Assembly: GCF_900115265.1 (NCBI RefSeq)
Contig: NZ_FOVU01000007.1
Span: 248,001-312,000, forward strand
Length of the DNA: 64,000 nt
Reading direction: 5' to 3'
DNA from: Bradyrhizobium sp. Ghvi
GTDB taxonomy: Bacteria; Pseudomonadota; Alphaproteobacteria; Rhizobiales; Xanthobacteraceae
This document shows positions 44,680 through 52,348 of this stretch, one piece after another. The notes beneath the pieces were generated by a model, which was not told the origin of the DNA, did no database searches, and saw only the letters and a program-made list of their open reading frames with translations. The first letter of the stretch is position 1. Each line of letters begins with the position of its first letter. The translations under genes were made by a program, and so were the position numbers.

Positions 44680-46226
44680 GAGCGTCCTCCTGCTTCGAGC
44701 AGTGGACTTTGCGATACGGCGTGGGTCCTGATCCAGTCGTCCAGGGACGCAATTTCGTCGGCAGATAGTCGCAGACCGAGCTTGGAGCGGCGCCAGACGA
44801 TATCCTCGGCGGTCACCGCCCATTCATTGGTCATCAGGTAGCGAACCTCGCGTTCCGTCAGTGTTGCGCCAAAGGCCTGGCCGAGATCGGCGGCCGACTT
44901 GGCGTCGCCAAGCAGTTTGATGGCGCGGGTGCCGTAGGCGCGTGCGAGCCGCCGCGCATGCTCATGGCTCAGGAAAGGGTAGCCGCGCTGGAGCTCGGCG
45001 ATCAAGCCATCGACGGCCGATACGTCCATGTCGCCGCCGGGCAGCGGCCATTTGCCGGTCCAGCCCTCGCGCGCTTTCGCACTGCGAAGATAGGGGGCGA
45101 GCCGTTCCAGCGCCTCTTCGGCAAGACGGCGATAGGTGGTGATCTTGCCGCCATAGATCGACAGCAGCGGCACCCCGCCCGGCGTGTCGAGCTCGAACAC
45201 GTAATCGCGGGTCGCGGCCTTGGCCTCGCTGGCGCCGTCGTCATAAAGCGGCCGTACGCCGGAATAGGTCCAGACCACGTCCTCTGATGTCACCGGCTTG
45301 GCGAGATATTCGCTGGCGGCCGCGCAGAGATAGTGGATCTCCTCCGGCGTCGCCTTCACCTTGGAAGGGTCGCCGTCATAGTCGCGATCGGTAGTGCCGA
45401 TCAGCGTGAAGTCGTCCTGATAGGGAATGACGAAGATGATGCGACCGTCGGCGTTCTGGAACATGTAGGCGCGGTCGTGGTCATAGAGCTTCTTGACCAC
45501 GATGTGCGAGCCCTGCACCAGGCGCACCTTTGCTTTGGCATTGACGCCGGCGCCGCGGCCGAGCACGTCCTCGACCCAGGGACCGCCGGCATTGACCAGC
45601 GCGCGGGCTTGGATCTGTGTGCGCGCACCGGTGAGGGTGTCGACCATGCTGACGGTCCAGACGCCGTCGGACTGCTTGATATCCGTCGCGCGGGTGCGGG
45701 TGCGGATCTCCGCACCCTTGTCGGCGGCATCGCGCGCATTGAGCACGACGAGGCGGGCATCATCGACGAAGCAGTCGGAATATTCGAACGCGCGGGCATA
45801 GCGATTCGGGATCAGCGGCTTGCCGACCTCGTCGCGCCTGAGATCGAGCGAGCGGGTCGCCGGTAGCAAATGACGGCCGCCGATGTGATCGTAGAGAAAG
45901 AGGCCGAGGCGCAGCAGCCAAGCCGGGCGCAGGCCGGCGTGATGCGGCAAAACGAAACGCAGGGGGCGGATGATGTGGGGCGCGATGCCCCAGAGAATCT
46001 CGCGCTCGATCAGCGCCTCGCGGACCAGCCGGAACTCGTAATATTCGAGATAGCGCAGGCCGCCATGCACCAGCTTGGTCGACCAGGACGACGTCCCGCT
46101 CGCCAAATCGTTCATTTCGCACAGGAAAACAGTGTTGCCGCGGCCGACCGCGTCCCGCGCGATGCCGCAACCGTTAACACCGCCTCCAATGATGGCGAGG
46201 TCGAAAATACGCTCCAACAGACGCAT
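44676..46226 (-). CDS. glpD: Aerobic glycerol-3-phosphate dehydrogenase
   Basis: A 516-residue FAD-dependent glycerol-3-phosphate dehydrogenase that feeds electrons to quinone at the inner membrane. The FAD motif is IIGGGVNGCG (about 12-21), then SGTSSWSTKLVHGGLRYLE, a signature of the family. A C-terminal helical domain is present. First gene of the operon glpD, glpS, glpT, glpP, glpQ, DUF2160, glpV. The phased CGAAAG elements upstream are a probable GlpR operator. No glycerol kinase gene (glpK) is in the window, so GlpK must be encoded elsewhere. Confidence 0.95.
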   Translation of the reverse strand: MRLLERIFDLAIIGGGVNGCGIARDAVGRGNTVFLCEMNDLASGTSSWSTKLVHGGLRYLEYYEFRLVREALIEREILWGIAPHIIRPLRFVLPHHAGLRPAWLLRLGLFLYDHIGGRHLLPATRSLDLRRDEVGKPLIPNRYARAFEYSDCFVDDARLVVLNARDAADKGAEIRTRTRATDIKQSDGVWTVSMVDTLTGARTQIQARALVNAGGPWVEDVLGRGAGVNAKAKVRLVQGSHIVVKKLYDHDRAYMFQNADGRIIFVIPYQDDFTLIGTTDRDYDGDPSKVKATPEEIHYLCAAASEYLAKPVTSEDVVWTYSGVRPLYDDGASEAKAATRDYVFELDTPGGVPLLSIYGGKITTYRRLAEEALERLAPYLRSAKAREGWTGKWPLPGGDMDVSAVDGLIAELQRGYPFLSHEHARRLARAYGTRAIKLLGDAKSAADLGQAFGATLTEREVRYLMTNEWAVTAEDIVWRRSKLGLRLSADEIASLDDWIRTHAVSQSPLLEAGGRS

Positions 46227-46259
46227 CCCCCGAAAACCGCCCGTTCAGTCGCGCGGCTA

Positions 46260-46328
46260 CTTTCGTTTTTGATTAGATCACACCGGAAAACGAAAGCAAG
46301 ATGAAAGAGAGACGAAAGGAAGCGAAAG
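46260..46328 (-). promoter_or_regulatory. Phased CGAAAG repeat, candidate DeoR/GlpR operator of glpD
   Basis: CGAAAG or TGAAAG occurs at 46291, 46302, 46313 and 46323 (spacings of 11, 11 and 10 bp, one helical turn), with an inverted CTTTCG at 46260-46265 nearer to glpD. The block is 65-102 bp upstream of the glpD ATG. Repeated CTTTCG/CGAAAG half-sites are typical of DeoR-family operators. The regulator is probably the protein at 47166-48011; binding is inferred. Confidence 0.6.
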
Positions 46329-46424
46329 TGGAACTTTTTGTGGGGCAATTCGCCGTCCAAATGGGCATCTCGGATGGCGACGCGAAGCGCAGCCTTACGC
46401 TTGAATAGACACTTCAGGGGCTAT

Positions 46425-46440
46425 ATAGTCAAAATAGTCA
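46425..46440 (+). promoter_or_regulatory. Direct repeat in front of the toxin-antitoxin pair
   Basis: ATAGTCA occurs at 46425-46431 and 46434-46440, 9 bp apart, 18 bp before the antitoxin ATG at 46458. Repeated half-sites are common in autoregulated Phd/YefM operons. Binding is inferred. Confidence 0.4.
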
Positions 46441-46457
46441 GATAGGTTCTCGTTAAC

Positions 46458-46739
46458 ATGACGGATCACAGCTCCGTTCCCGGCCCACAACCCACCGACA
46501 CATGGACGCTTGCCAACGCCAAGGCACGCCTGTCTGAAGTGATCGACCGCGCCCAGACTGGCCCCCAGATCATCACCCGTCACGGCAGGCCGAACGCCGT
46601 AATCGTGTCCGCCGAAGAATGGGCGCGAAAGACTGCGCGCAAAGGCACGCTCGCTGAATTCCTGCTGGCCTCACCACTGCGCGGCGCCGATCTCGAACTT
46701 GAACGCGTACAGGACGAACCACGCGACGAGATGCCGTGA
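46458..46739 (+). CDS. Phd/YefM-type antitoxin
   Basis: A 93-residue antitoxin. The Phd/YefM core reads TWTLANAKARLSEVIDRAQTGPQIITRHGRPNAVIVSAEEW (about 15-55), followed by a disordered acidic C-terminus that would wrap the toxin. It overlaps the PIN-domain toxin gene by 4 nt (GTGA). Both lie on the plus strand, opposite the glycerol genes on either side, which points to insertion of the module between glpR and glpD. Confidence 0.9.
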   Translation: MTDHSSVPGPQPTDTWTLANAKARLSEVIDRAQTGPQIITRHGRPNAVIVSAEEWARKTARKGTLAEFLLASPLRGADLELERVQDEPRDEMP

Positions 46740-47161
46740 ACCTGCTTCTCGACACCAATGTGCTCTCGGAGGTTCAGCGCCCGGCACCTTCTCCGAAAGT
46801 GTTGGCCTGGCTCGACACGGTCGATGAGGATCGCGCTTTCATCAGCGTCACGTCCATCGCCGAGCTTCGCCGCGGGATTGCATTGCTCGATGACGGCCGT
46901 CGGCGGACGGCGCTGACCGCCTGGCTCACCCACGATCTACCGGCCCGGTTTGCAGAGCGCATCCTGCCGATCGATCACGCGGTGGCTGAGCGCTGGGGCG
47001 ATCTGATGGCACAGAGCCGCCGCAGCGGCATTGCATTGTCAGTGATGGACGGGTTCTTCGCGGCAACCGCGCTGGCGCACACTCTCACACTCGTCACACG
47101 CAACGTGAAGGGTTTTACGCCATTCGGCGTGCCGCTGCTCAACCCGTGGGACGGCGCCTAG
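46736..47161 (+). CDS. PIN-domain toxin, VapC-like
   Basis: A 141-residue PIN-fold ribonuclease toxin. The acidic site residues D6 (LLLDTNVLSE), E43 (SIAELRRG) and D105 (VMDGFFAATA) are present, with TRNVKGF near the end. Toxins of this type cleave specific RNAs, often tRNA. The GTG start at 46736 overlaps the antitoxin stop. The stop at 47161 lies only 4 bp from the convergent DeoR gene, so transcription could interfere. All three main acidic positions are intact. Confidence 0.92.
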   Translation: MNLLLDTNVLSEVQRPAPSPKVLAWLDTVDEDRAFISVTSIAELRRGIALLDDGRRRTALTAWLTHDLPARFAERILPIDHAVAERWGDLMAQSRRSGIALSVMDGFFAATALAHTLTLVTRNVKGFTPFGVPLLNPWDGA

Positions 47162-47165
47162 TCTT

Positions 47166-48011
47166 TTATCGCAGCCGCACCACTGGCGCGGCTTCCGGCG
47201 CGGTATCCTGCGCCTCGGCCTGGGTCTCGTCGACGTCGGCGCCCTTCGGCATCGCCTCCACCACTTCGATGCCCTTGCTGTGGCAAATGGTGGCGAGGCG
47301 CTCGGGCAGCTCCTGATCGGTCACGAAGGTCTGGATCTGCGTCATATGCGCGATCCGGACTGGCGCGCTGCGGCGAAGCTTCGTGGAATCAGCGACCAGC
47401 ATCACGCTGCGGGCATTGGCGATGATGGCCTGCGCCACCTGCACCTCGCGATAGTCGAAGTCGAGCAGCGCGCCTTCCTCGTCGATCGCGGACGCGCCGA
47501 TGATGGCGTAGTCGACCTTGAACTGACCGATCAACTGTGTCGCGGTCGAGCCGACCACGGCACCGTCAGCGCGCCGCACCGTGCCGCCGGCCACCACCAC
47601 CTCGATGCGGGGGTGGCGGTAGAGCAGCATGGCGACGTTGAGATTGTTGGTGATGACCAACAAATCCTCATGCGAGGTCAGCGCGCTCGCGACCTCTTCC
47701 GTCGTGGTGCCGATATTGATGAAGAGCGAGCAGCCGTTCGGGATCAGCGAGGCGGCGGCAGCCCCAATCGCCTTCTTCTCGTCGGCGGCGACGAAGCGGC
47801 GGGCCTCGTAGGCGAGGTTTTCAACACCGGAGGCGATGATGGCGCCGCCATGGATGCGGGTCAGCGAGCGGCGCTCACAGAGATCATTGAGGTCCTTGCG
47901 GATGGTCTGCGCCGAGACTTCGAAGCGCCGCGCCAGCTCCTCCACCATGACGCGGCCGGAAGCGCGGGCGATGTTGAGGATTTCAGCTTGGCGATGGGTC
48001 AATCCGGTCAC
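47166..48011 (-). CDS. glpR: DeoR/GlpR-family transcriptional regulator
   Basis: A 281-residue regulator with an N-terminal DeoR HTH (about 4-58, LTHRQAEILNIARASGRVMVEELARRFEVSAQTIRKDLNDL) and a sugar-phosphate-binding domain with NIGTTTEEVA, ITNNLNVAMLL and VGSTATQLIGQFKVDYAIIGASAID. This is the architecture of GlpR, which binds glycerol-3-phosphate. Position and operon context make glpD and the transporter the likely targets. The C-terminal tail (after residue 255) is acidic and low-complexity. The symbol is inferred from context, as DeoR paralogs are many. Confidence 0.85.
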   Translation of the reverse strand: MTGLTHRQAEILNIARASGRVMVEELARRFEVSAQTIRKDLNDLCERRSLTRIHGGAIIASGVENLAYEARRFVAADEKKAIGAAAASLIPNGCSLFINIGTTTEEVASALTSHEDLLVITNNLNVAMLLYRHPRIEVVVAGGTVRRADGAVVGSTATQLIGQFKVDYAIIGASAIDEEGALLDFDYREVQVAQAIIANARSVMLVADSTKLRRSAPVRIAHMTQIQTFVTDQELPERLATICHSKGIEVVEAMPKGADVDETQAEAQDTAPEAAPVVRLR

Positions 48012-48103
48012 GGCAACGGCCTCAAATCAGAACGATACATGGTGCGGCTTCTCGCCCGCGCGGTCAATGCGGATGCCGATCACGGTTAATGGATGGGTGC
48101 CCC

Positions 48104-48778
48104 TCACCATGCCATCGCGCGCGCGAGCCGCGCGAGCAGTTCGGGATCGTCAAAGGCGCTGGCTGAGGCGACGGCGCCTGCGCCAACGAGGTCAGCATCG
48201 CTAAGGCTGGTCCGGATACCGATGGTCGCAATCCCGGCGGCGGTGGCCGACTGCACGCCCGAGCGGGAATCCTCGAACGCGATCGAGGCGGCCGCGCTGG
48301 CGCCAACGAAGCGCAGCCCCTCCTGATAGGGCAGCGGATGCGGCTTGCCGTGCGGCAGCTCCTCGCCGATCACGAGCGCCTTGAAACGATCCGTGATGCC
48401 GAGGCCGGACAGCAGCAACTCGGCATTGAGACGCGGCGCGTTGGTGACGGCGACCATGGGAATGCCGGCCTCGTCTGCGCGGTCGAGCAGCGCCATCAGG
48501 CCCGGCAGCGGTTCGATCTGCCCCGCAACCAGGTTGCGAAACACTTCTTCCTTCTCGTCGAGGATCGCGGCACGCCGCTCCAATGTCTCGTCGGACAGAA
48601 AGCGCTCCCCGATCGACACATTCGCAAAGCCTTGCAGCTCCCTGGAGAAGCGCGCGTGGTCGAAAACATGGCCGCGCGGACCGAGCACCTGGTTGAACGC
48701 CTTCAGGTGCAGCGGGTCAGTGTTGGCGAGCGTGCCGTCGATGTCGAACAGCAACGCCCTGCCCAGGCCCCGGATCAT
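48104..48778 (-). CDS. HAD-superfamily phosphatase
   Basis: A 224-residue HAD subfamily IA hydrolase. Motif I is LLFDIDGTLANTD (with two aspartates), motif II VAVTNAPR, a lysine in GKPHPLPYQEG and motif IV FEDSRSGVQSA. GAGAGGG lies about 8 nt before the ATG at 48778; the longer frame to 48934 lacks support. It is 92 bp upstream of glpR on the same strand and might dephosphorylate a sugar or glycerol phosphate; the substrate is not shown by sequence. Confidence 0.85.
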   Translation of the reverse strand: MIRGLGRALLFDIDGTLANTDPLHLKAFNQVLGPRGHVFDHARFSRELQGFANVSIGERFLSDETLERRAAILDEKEEVFRNLVAGQIEPLPGLMALLDRADEAGIPMVAVTNAPRLNAELLLSGLGITDRFKALVIGEELPHGKPHPLPYQEGLRFVGASAAASIAFEDSRSGVQSATAAGIATIGIRTSLSDADLVGAGAVASASAFDDPELLARLARAMAW

Positions 48779-48927
48779 GTCGTGTTCCCTCTCGCGCTCG
48801 GCGCAATGATGCGCGAGACGTATCAATTCGCGCGGGGTGACGCAATGCGGCCCATTGCGGGACGTGACACTCGACAAAGTCGAATGCTGCTGCAACAGTG
48901 GCCGCAAGATCAAGAACGGAGGATACG

Positions 48928-49314
48928 ATGACACTCAATCGCGATCATGCAGCCGACCATGAGGCGGTGGCAAAAAACGTCGAGGCCTTTCGCCTCGCCC
49001 AGATCGCGGCCGATCAAAAGGCGCTCAGCGCGCTGTGCGCGGACGATCTGAGCTACAGCCATTCCAACGGCTTCCTCGAGGACAAGGAAGCCTTCGTCGC
49101 CAATGCCACAGACGGCAAGACGAAATTCCTGTCGATTGCGTACGAGGATCCGACCATCAAGATCGTCGGCCCTGCCGCGATCGTGCGCTTCCACTGGATG
49201 GCCGAGATGATGACCGACGGAAAGAAAGTGGCAAACAGCCTCCACATCCTGATGAACTGGCAGAAGCAGGGCGACGAGTGGAAGCTGTTGTCGCGCTCCG
49301 CGACGAAGTTGTGA
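48928..49314 (+). CDS. Nuclear transport factor 2-like (SnoaL/DUF4440) protein
   Basis: A 128-residue protein of the NTF2-like cone fold: VEAFRLAQIAADQKALSALCADDLSYSHSNGFLEDKEAF and a second half with IVRFHWMAEMMTDGKKVANSLHILMNWQKQGDEWKLLSRSAT. Function is not predictable from the fold, which covers isomerases, dehydratases and ligand carriers. GGAGG lies 5 nt before the ATG at 48928. Divergent from the HAD gene. Confidence 0.75.
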   Translation: MTLNRDHAADHEAVAKNVEAFRLAQIAADQKALSALCADDLSYSHSNGFLEDKEAFVANATDGKTKFLSIAYEDPTIKIVGPAAIVRFHWMAEMMTDGKKVANSLHILMNWQKQGDEWKLLSRSATKL

Positions 49315-49321
49315 TCGACAG

Positions 49322-49424
49322 TGTCATTCCGGGACGCGCCAGGCGCGGGCCCGGAATCCATTGATCGGCAGTTTTCTGCAGCAAAATGGATACCGGGCTC
49401 GCGCTTCGCACGCCCCGGAATGAC
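49322..49424. repeat. Extragenic repeat with CATTCCGGG ends
   Basis: TGTCATTCCGGG at the left and CCCCGGAATGACC at the right are inverted, enclosing GCGCGGGCCCGGAATCCATTGA and a second CCGGGCTCGCGCTTCGC unit. It belongs to the same broad family as 24511-24633, but is shorter and diverged. It separates the NTF2-like gene from the convergent small gene at 49433. Confidence 0.65.
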
Positions 49425-49432
49425 CGCGGCTG

Positions 49433-49624
49433 TTACGCCGCCTCCTTCACGTCGCCGTTCACCAGCTTGCGCGCAGCGCGCTCGGCTTCGCGGGCGTTGC
49501 GAAAGAGCTGGCCTTCAAGACGATTGAATTGCTGGGATGAGGCGAAGAAGCGGTAGCCTCCCTGACCGCGGACCACGATGCCCGCGGTCTCTGAATTCAC
49601 TTCGATGATGTAGCTGTCCGGCAT
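49433..49624 (-). CDS. Small hypothetical protein
   Basis: A 63-residue basic protein, DSYIIEVNSETAGIVVRGQGGYRFFASSQQFNRLEGQLF, then a helix NAREAERAARKLVNGD. The ATG at 49624 is chosen (MPDSYI) because it follows a GAGGAAT site; the frame is open to 49687 without one. I know the type only as a small rhizobial protein; no family name. It shares strand and orientation with the thioesterase gene, but about 200 bp separate them. Confidence 0.55.
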   Translation of the reverse strand: MPDSYIIEVNSETAGIVVRGQGGYRFFASSQQFNRLEGQLFRNAREAERAARKLVNGDVKEAA

Positions 49625-49832
49625 GTCCCGTGGATTCCTCAGTGCGGGCAAATAACGGCCAGTCTGCCCAAAGGTTCCTGAGGGCAAATCAACCGGTTTC
49701 GACCCCGAATCGACGCGCTATTGAGTACGCCGGGACCTCATCCGTTTTATGACCCGTTGTTGGCGAAGACGCGACGCGTGGACTCATCGTCGCCGCACAT
49801 CTTGCCGAGATGGGACAGAGTGCCGCGCGCGA

Positions 49833-50243
49833 TCAGGTCGCGATCGGCGCGGCGGCCGAACGCACCTCTTGCGGTCGACCATGCTCGTCGATCGAGACGT
49901 AGGTAAAATTTCCATCGGTGACGAGGAACGGATGCTCTTCCCCGCGCCGCAGCGCCCAGGCTTCCAAATGCACTGTCATCGAGGTGCGGCCGACCCGCAC
50001 GAGATTGGCGTAAACCGAGACGAGATCACCGACATAGACGGCTTTGCGAAAATTCATTGCCTCGATCGCAACCGTCACAGTGCGCGACTTCGCGACCTTT
50101 GATGCAAACACGCCGCCGCCGACGTCCATCTGGCTGAGCAGCCAGCCGCCAAAGATATCGCCATTGGCGTTGGTGTCTGCGGGCATCGCGAGCGTGCGGA
50201 TGCAGAGATCGCCGCTCGGCTCGATGTCGGACTTTTCGCTCAT
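49833..50243 (-). CDS. Hotdog-fold acyl-CoA thioesterase, YciA-like
   Basis: A 136-residue hotdog thioesterase: TLAMPADTNANGDIFGGWLLSQMDVGGGVFA contains the conserved active-site aspartate region (N-A-N-G-D-I-F-G-G-W). The family releases CoA from short to medium acyl-CoAs. The ATG at 50243 lies 7 bp after the stop of the 3-hydroxyacyl-CoA dehydrogenase gene, so it is probably the last gene of the beta-oxidation operon. It could regenerate free CoA from intermediates. Confidence 0.88.
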   Translation of the reverse strand: MSEKSDIEPSGDLCIRTLAMPADTNANGDIFGGWLLSQMDVGGGVFASKVAKSRTVTVAIEAMNFRKAVYVGDLVSVYANLVRVGRTSMTVHLEAWALRRGEEHPFLVTDGNFTYVSIDEHGRPQEVRSAAAPIAT

Positions 50244-50250
50244 GCTTCTC

Positions 50251-52347
50251 TCACTTGAAATTGTCCCAGCCCGGATCGGGCGCGAAACGCTCGCCGAATC
50301 GATCGGCCAACGCGCGCAAGGTCGATACGACATTCTCCACGCCGCGTGCACGCGCATGGTTCAGGGGACCGCCGCGGAACGGCGCGTAGCCGGTGCCGAA
50401 GATCATGGCGCCATCCACCGCATCGGCATCGTCAACGATGCCTTCGCGCAGAGCCGCGACGCAGACATTGGACATCGGCAGCACCAGGCGGTCGATCATC
50501 TGGTCGGTGACACCAGGACCGGTCTCGGGCAGCGGCGCCTTCTGCGCCTTGCCGTCCTTCCAGGTGTAAAAGCCCTTGCCGGTCTTGCGGCCGAGTTCGC
50601 CCCTTGCGACCTTTTCGCGCAACCAGGCCGGCGTGGGCGGCAGCAGGTCACCGAACTTGGTGCGCAGCATGTCGCCGACGTCGAGGCAGATGTCGAGACC
50701 GACCTGATCGGCCAGCTCGATCGGCCCCATCGGCATGCCGAACTGCTCGGCCGCAGCGTCGATCAGACGCTGGTCGGTCTTCTCGTCCAGCATCACCATC
50801 GCCTCAAGCATGTAGGGCGTCAGCGCGCGGTTGACGAGGAAGCCCGGCGAGCTCTTCACCGATAGCGGCAAACGGTCGATCGCGCCGACGAAGGCGAGCG
50901 CTTGTTTCAGCACCTGCGGATCGTTGCCATCATGGCTGACGACCTCAACCAGCTGCAGCCGCGACACCGGATTGAAGAAGTGCAGGCCGACGAGGCGCTC
51001 CGGCCGCGTCAGGGTCGTGCGCAGATCCTGCAGCGGAATGCTCGATGTGTTGGTGGCGAGGATCGCCGCCGGCTTCATCCGCGGCTCGAGGCTGGCATAG
51101 ACCTTCTGCTTCAGGTCGAGCTTTTCCGGCACCGCCTCGATAATGAGATCGGCATTGCGAACGCCCTCGCCGTCCATGTCCGGGATGAGGCGATCGAGCG
51201 CATCGCGCACCTCGGTCGGCTTGCGAATGATCTTACTGTAGAGATCGGCGGCGCGCTTGATCGCGCCCGCGATCGGCGCGGCCTTCATATCGGCGAGCGA
51301 GACGCGCAGTCCCTGCCCGGCTACCCAAGCCGCTATGTCGCCGCCCATGGCGCCGGCGCCGATGACATGGACGTGCCTGATCGTGTTGCCGGAGCCTGCG
51401 GCCTTCTTCATCTGTTCGCGCAGGAAGAACACGCGGATCAGATTTTGCGCGGTCGGGGTCACCATCAATTTGGCGAACGACGTCTGCTCCGCCTTCAGCA
51501 TCGCAGCCTTGCTGCCACCATGCGTTTCCCAGAGATCGATCAGCGCGTAAGGTGCCGGATAATTCCGGCGCGGCGCAGCCTTCGCCGCCTCGCTTCGCAT
51601 GCGCTTGGCAAGCAGCCCGCGCACCGGGCCGAGATTGGCCGCGCGTGCGAGCAGCCCGGGCTTGGCCCGCTTCAGGCGGCCGAACAGCACGTCCTTCACG
51701 GCATTGCGGACGTGGCGCTCCTGCGTCACGGTGTCGACGAGGCCGAGCGCTTTGGCGCGTCGCGCGTCGATGGTGCGCCCGGTCAGCATCAGGGACATCG
51801 ACTGGGTCGGATTGACCAGCGCGGTGAAGCGCGCGGTGCCGCCGAGCCCGGGATGCAGGCCCAGCATCACCTCCGGGAAGCCGAAGCGCGCGCCATCGAT
51901 GGCGATGCGCGACTGGCAGGCCAGCGCGACTTCGAGCCCGCCGCCGAGGCAGAAGCCGTGGATGACCGCGACCGTCGGCAGCTTCAACGCTTCCAAATGG
52001 TCGACCACCGCATGCGCGGCGCGGATGCGTGTCTCCACCATCTCGGCGTCGCTCGCGCCGCGGAATTCGTTGACGTCGGCGCCGGCGATGAAGCCGGACG
52101 GTTTTGCGGAGCGGATCACGACGCCTGCAGGCCGCTCGGTCTCGATCGCCGCAAGCACGGCATCAAATTCCTCCATCACGTCGGAGGATAGCGTATTGGC
52201 GCTGGCATCGGCGCGATCGAACAGCAGCCACGCGACGCCGTCGGCATCGCGCGTCAGCTTGAAGTGCCGGTAGGGACCATCGGCTGCGGGTGGGGGCCCG
52301 AGCGAGAGCACGCGGTCGCCGAGCGCGGTCATGATCCTTGAATCCAT
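50251..52347 (-). CDS. Fatty-acid oxidation multifunctional enzyme, FadJ/FadB alpha-subunit type
   Basis: A 698-residue enzyme with an enoyl-CoA hydratase half (about 20-235) and a 3-hydroxyacyl-CoA dehydrogenase half (about 325-690). Hydratase glutamates E139 (CLGGGLEVALA) and E159 (GFPEVMLGLHPG) are present; the NAD site is VIGAGAMGG (329-336). The enzyme converts enoyl-CoA to 3-ketoacyl-CoA. A second in-frame start at 52332 (AAGGATC before the ATG) is possible. One base separates its ATG from the upstream thiolase stop, so expression is coupled. Confidence 0.93.
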   Translation of the reverse strand: MDSRIMTALGDRVLSLGPPPAADGPYRHFKLTRDADGVAWLLFDRADASANTLSSDVMEEFDAVLAAIETERPAGVVIRSAKPSGFIAGADVNEFRGASDAEMVETRIRAAHAVVDHLEALKLPTVAVIHGFCLGGGLEVALACQSRIAIDGARFGFPEVMLGLHPGLGGTARFTALVNPTQSMSLMLTGRTIDARRAKALGLVDTVTQERHVRNAVKDVLFGRLKRAKPGLLARAANLGPVRGLLAKRMRSEAAKAAPRRNYPAPYALIDLWETHGGSKAAMLKAEQTSFAKLMVTPTAQNLIRVFFLREQMKKAAGSGNTIRHVHVIGAGAMGGDIAAWVAGQGLRVSLADMKAAPIAGAIKRAADLYSKIIRKPTEVRDALDRLIPDMDGEGVRNADLIIEAVPEKLDLKQKVYASLEPRMKPAAILATNTSSIPLQDLRTTLTRPERLVGLHFFNPVSRLQLVEVVSHDGNDPQVLKQALAFVGAIDRLPLSVKSSPGFLVNRALTPYMLEAMVMLDEKTDQRLIDAAAEQFGMPMGPIELADQVGLDICLDVGDMLRTKFGDLLPPTPAWLREKVARGELGRKTGKGFYTWKDGKAQKAPLPETGPGVTDQMIDRLVLPMSNVCVAALREGIVDDADAVDGAMIFGTGYAPFRGGPLNHARARGVENVVSTLRALADRFGERFAPDPGWDNFK

Positions 52348-52348
52348 G

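Noticed and set aside
46736..47161. PIN toxin as possibly inactive
   Set aside because: The three main acidic site residues (D6, E43, D105) are all present, so there is no sequence sign of inactivation.
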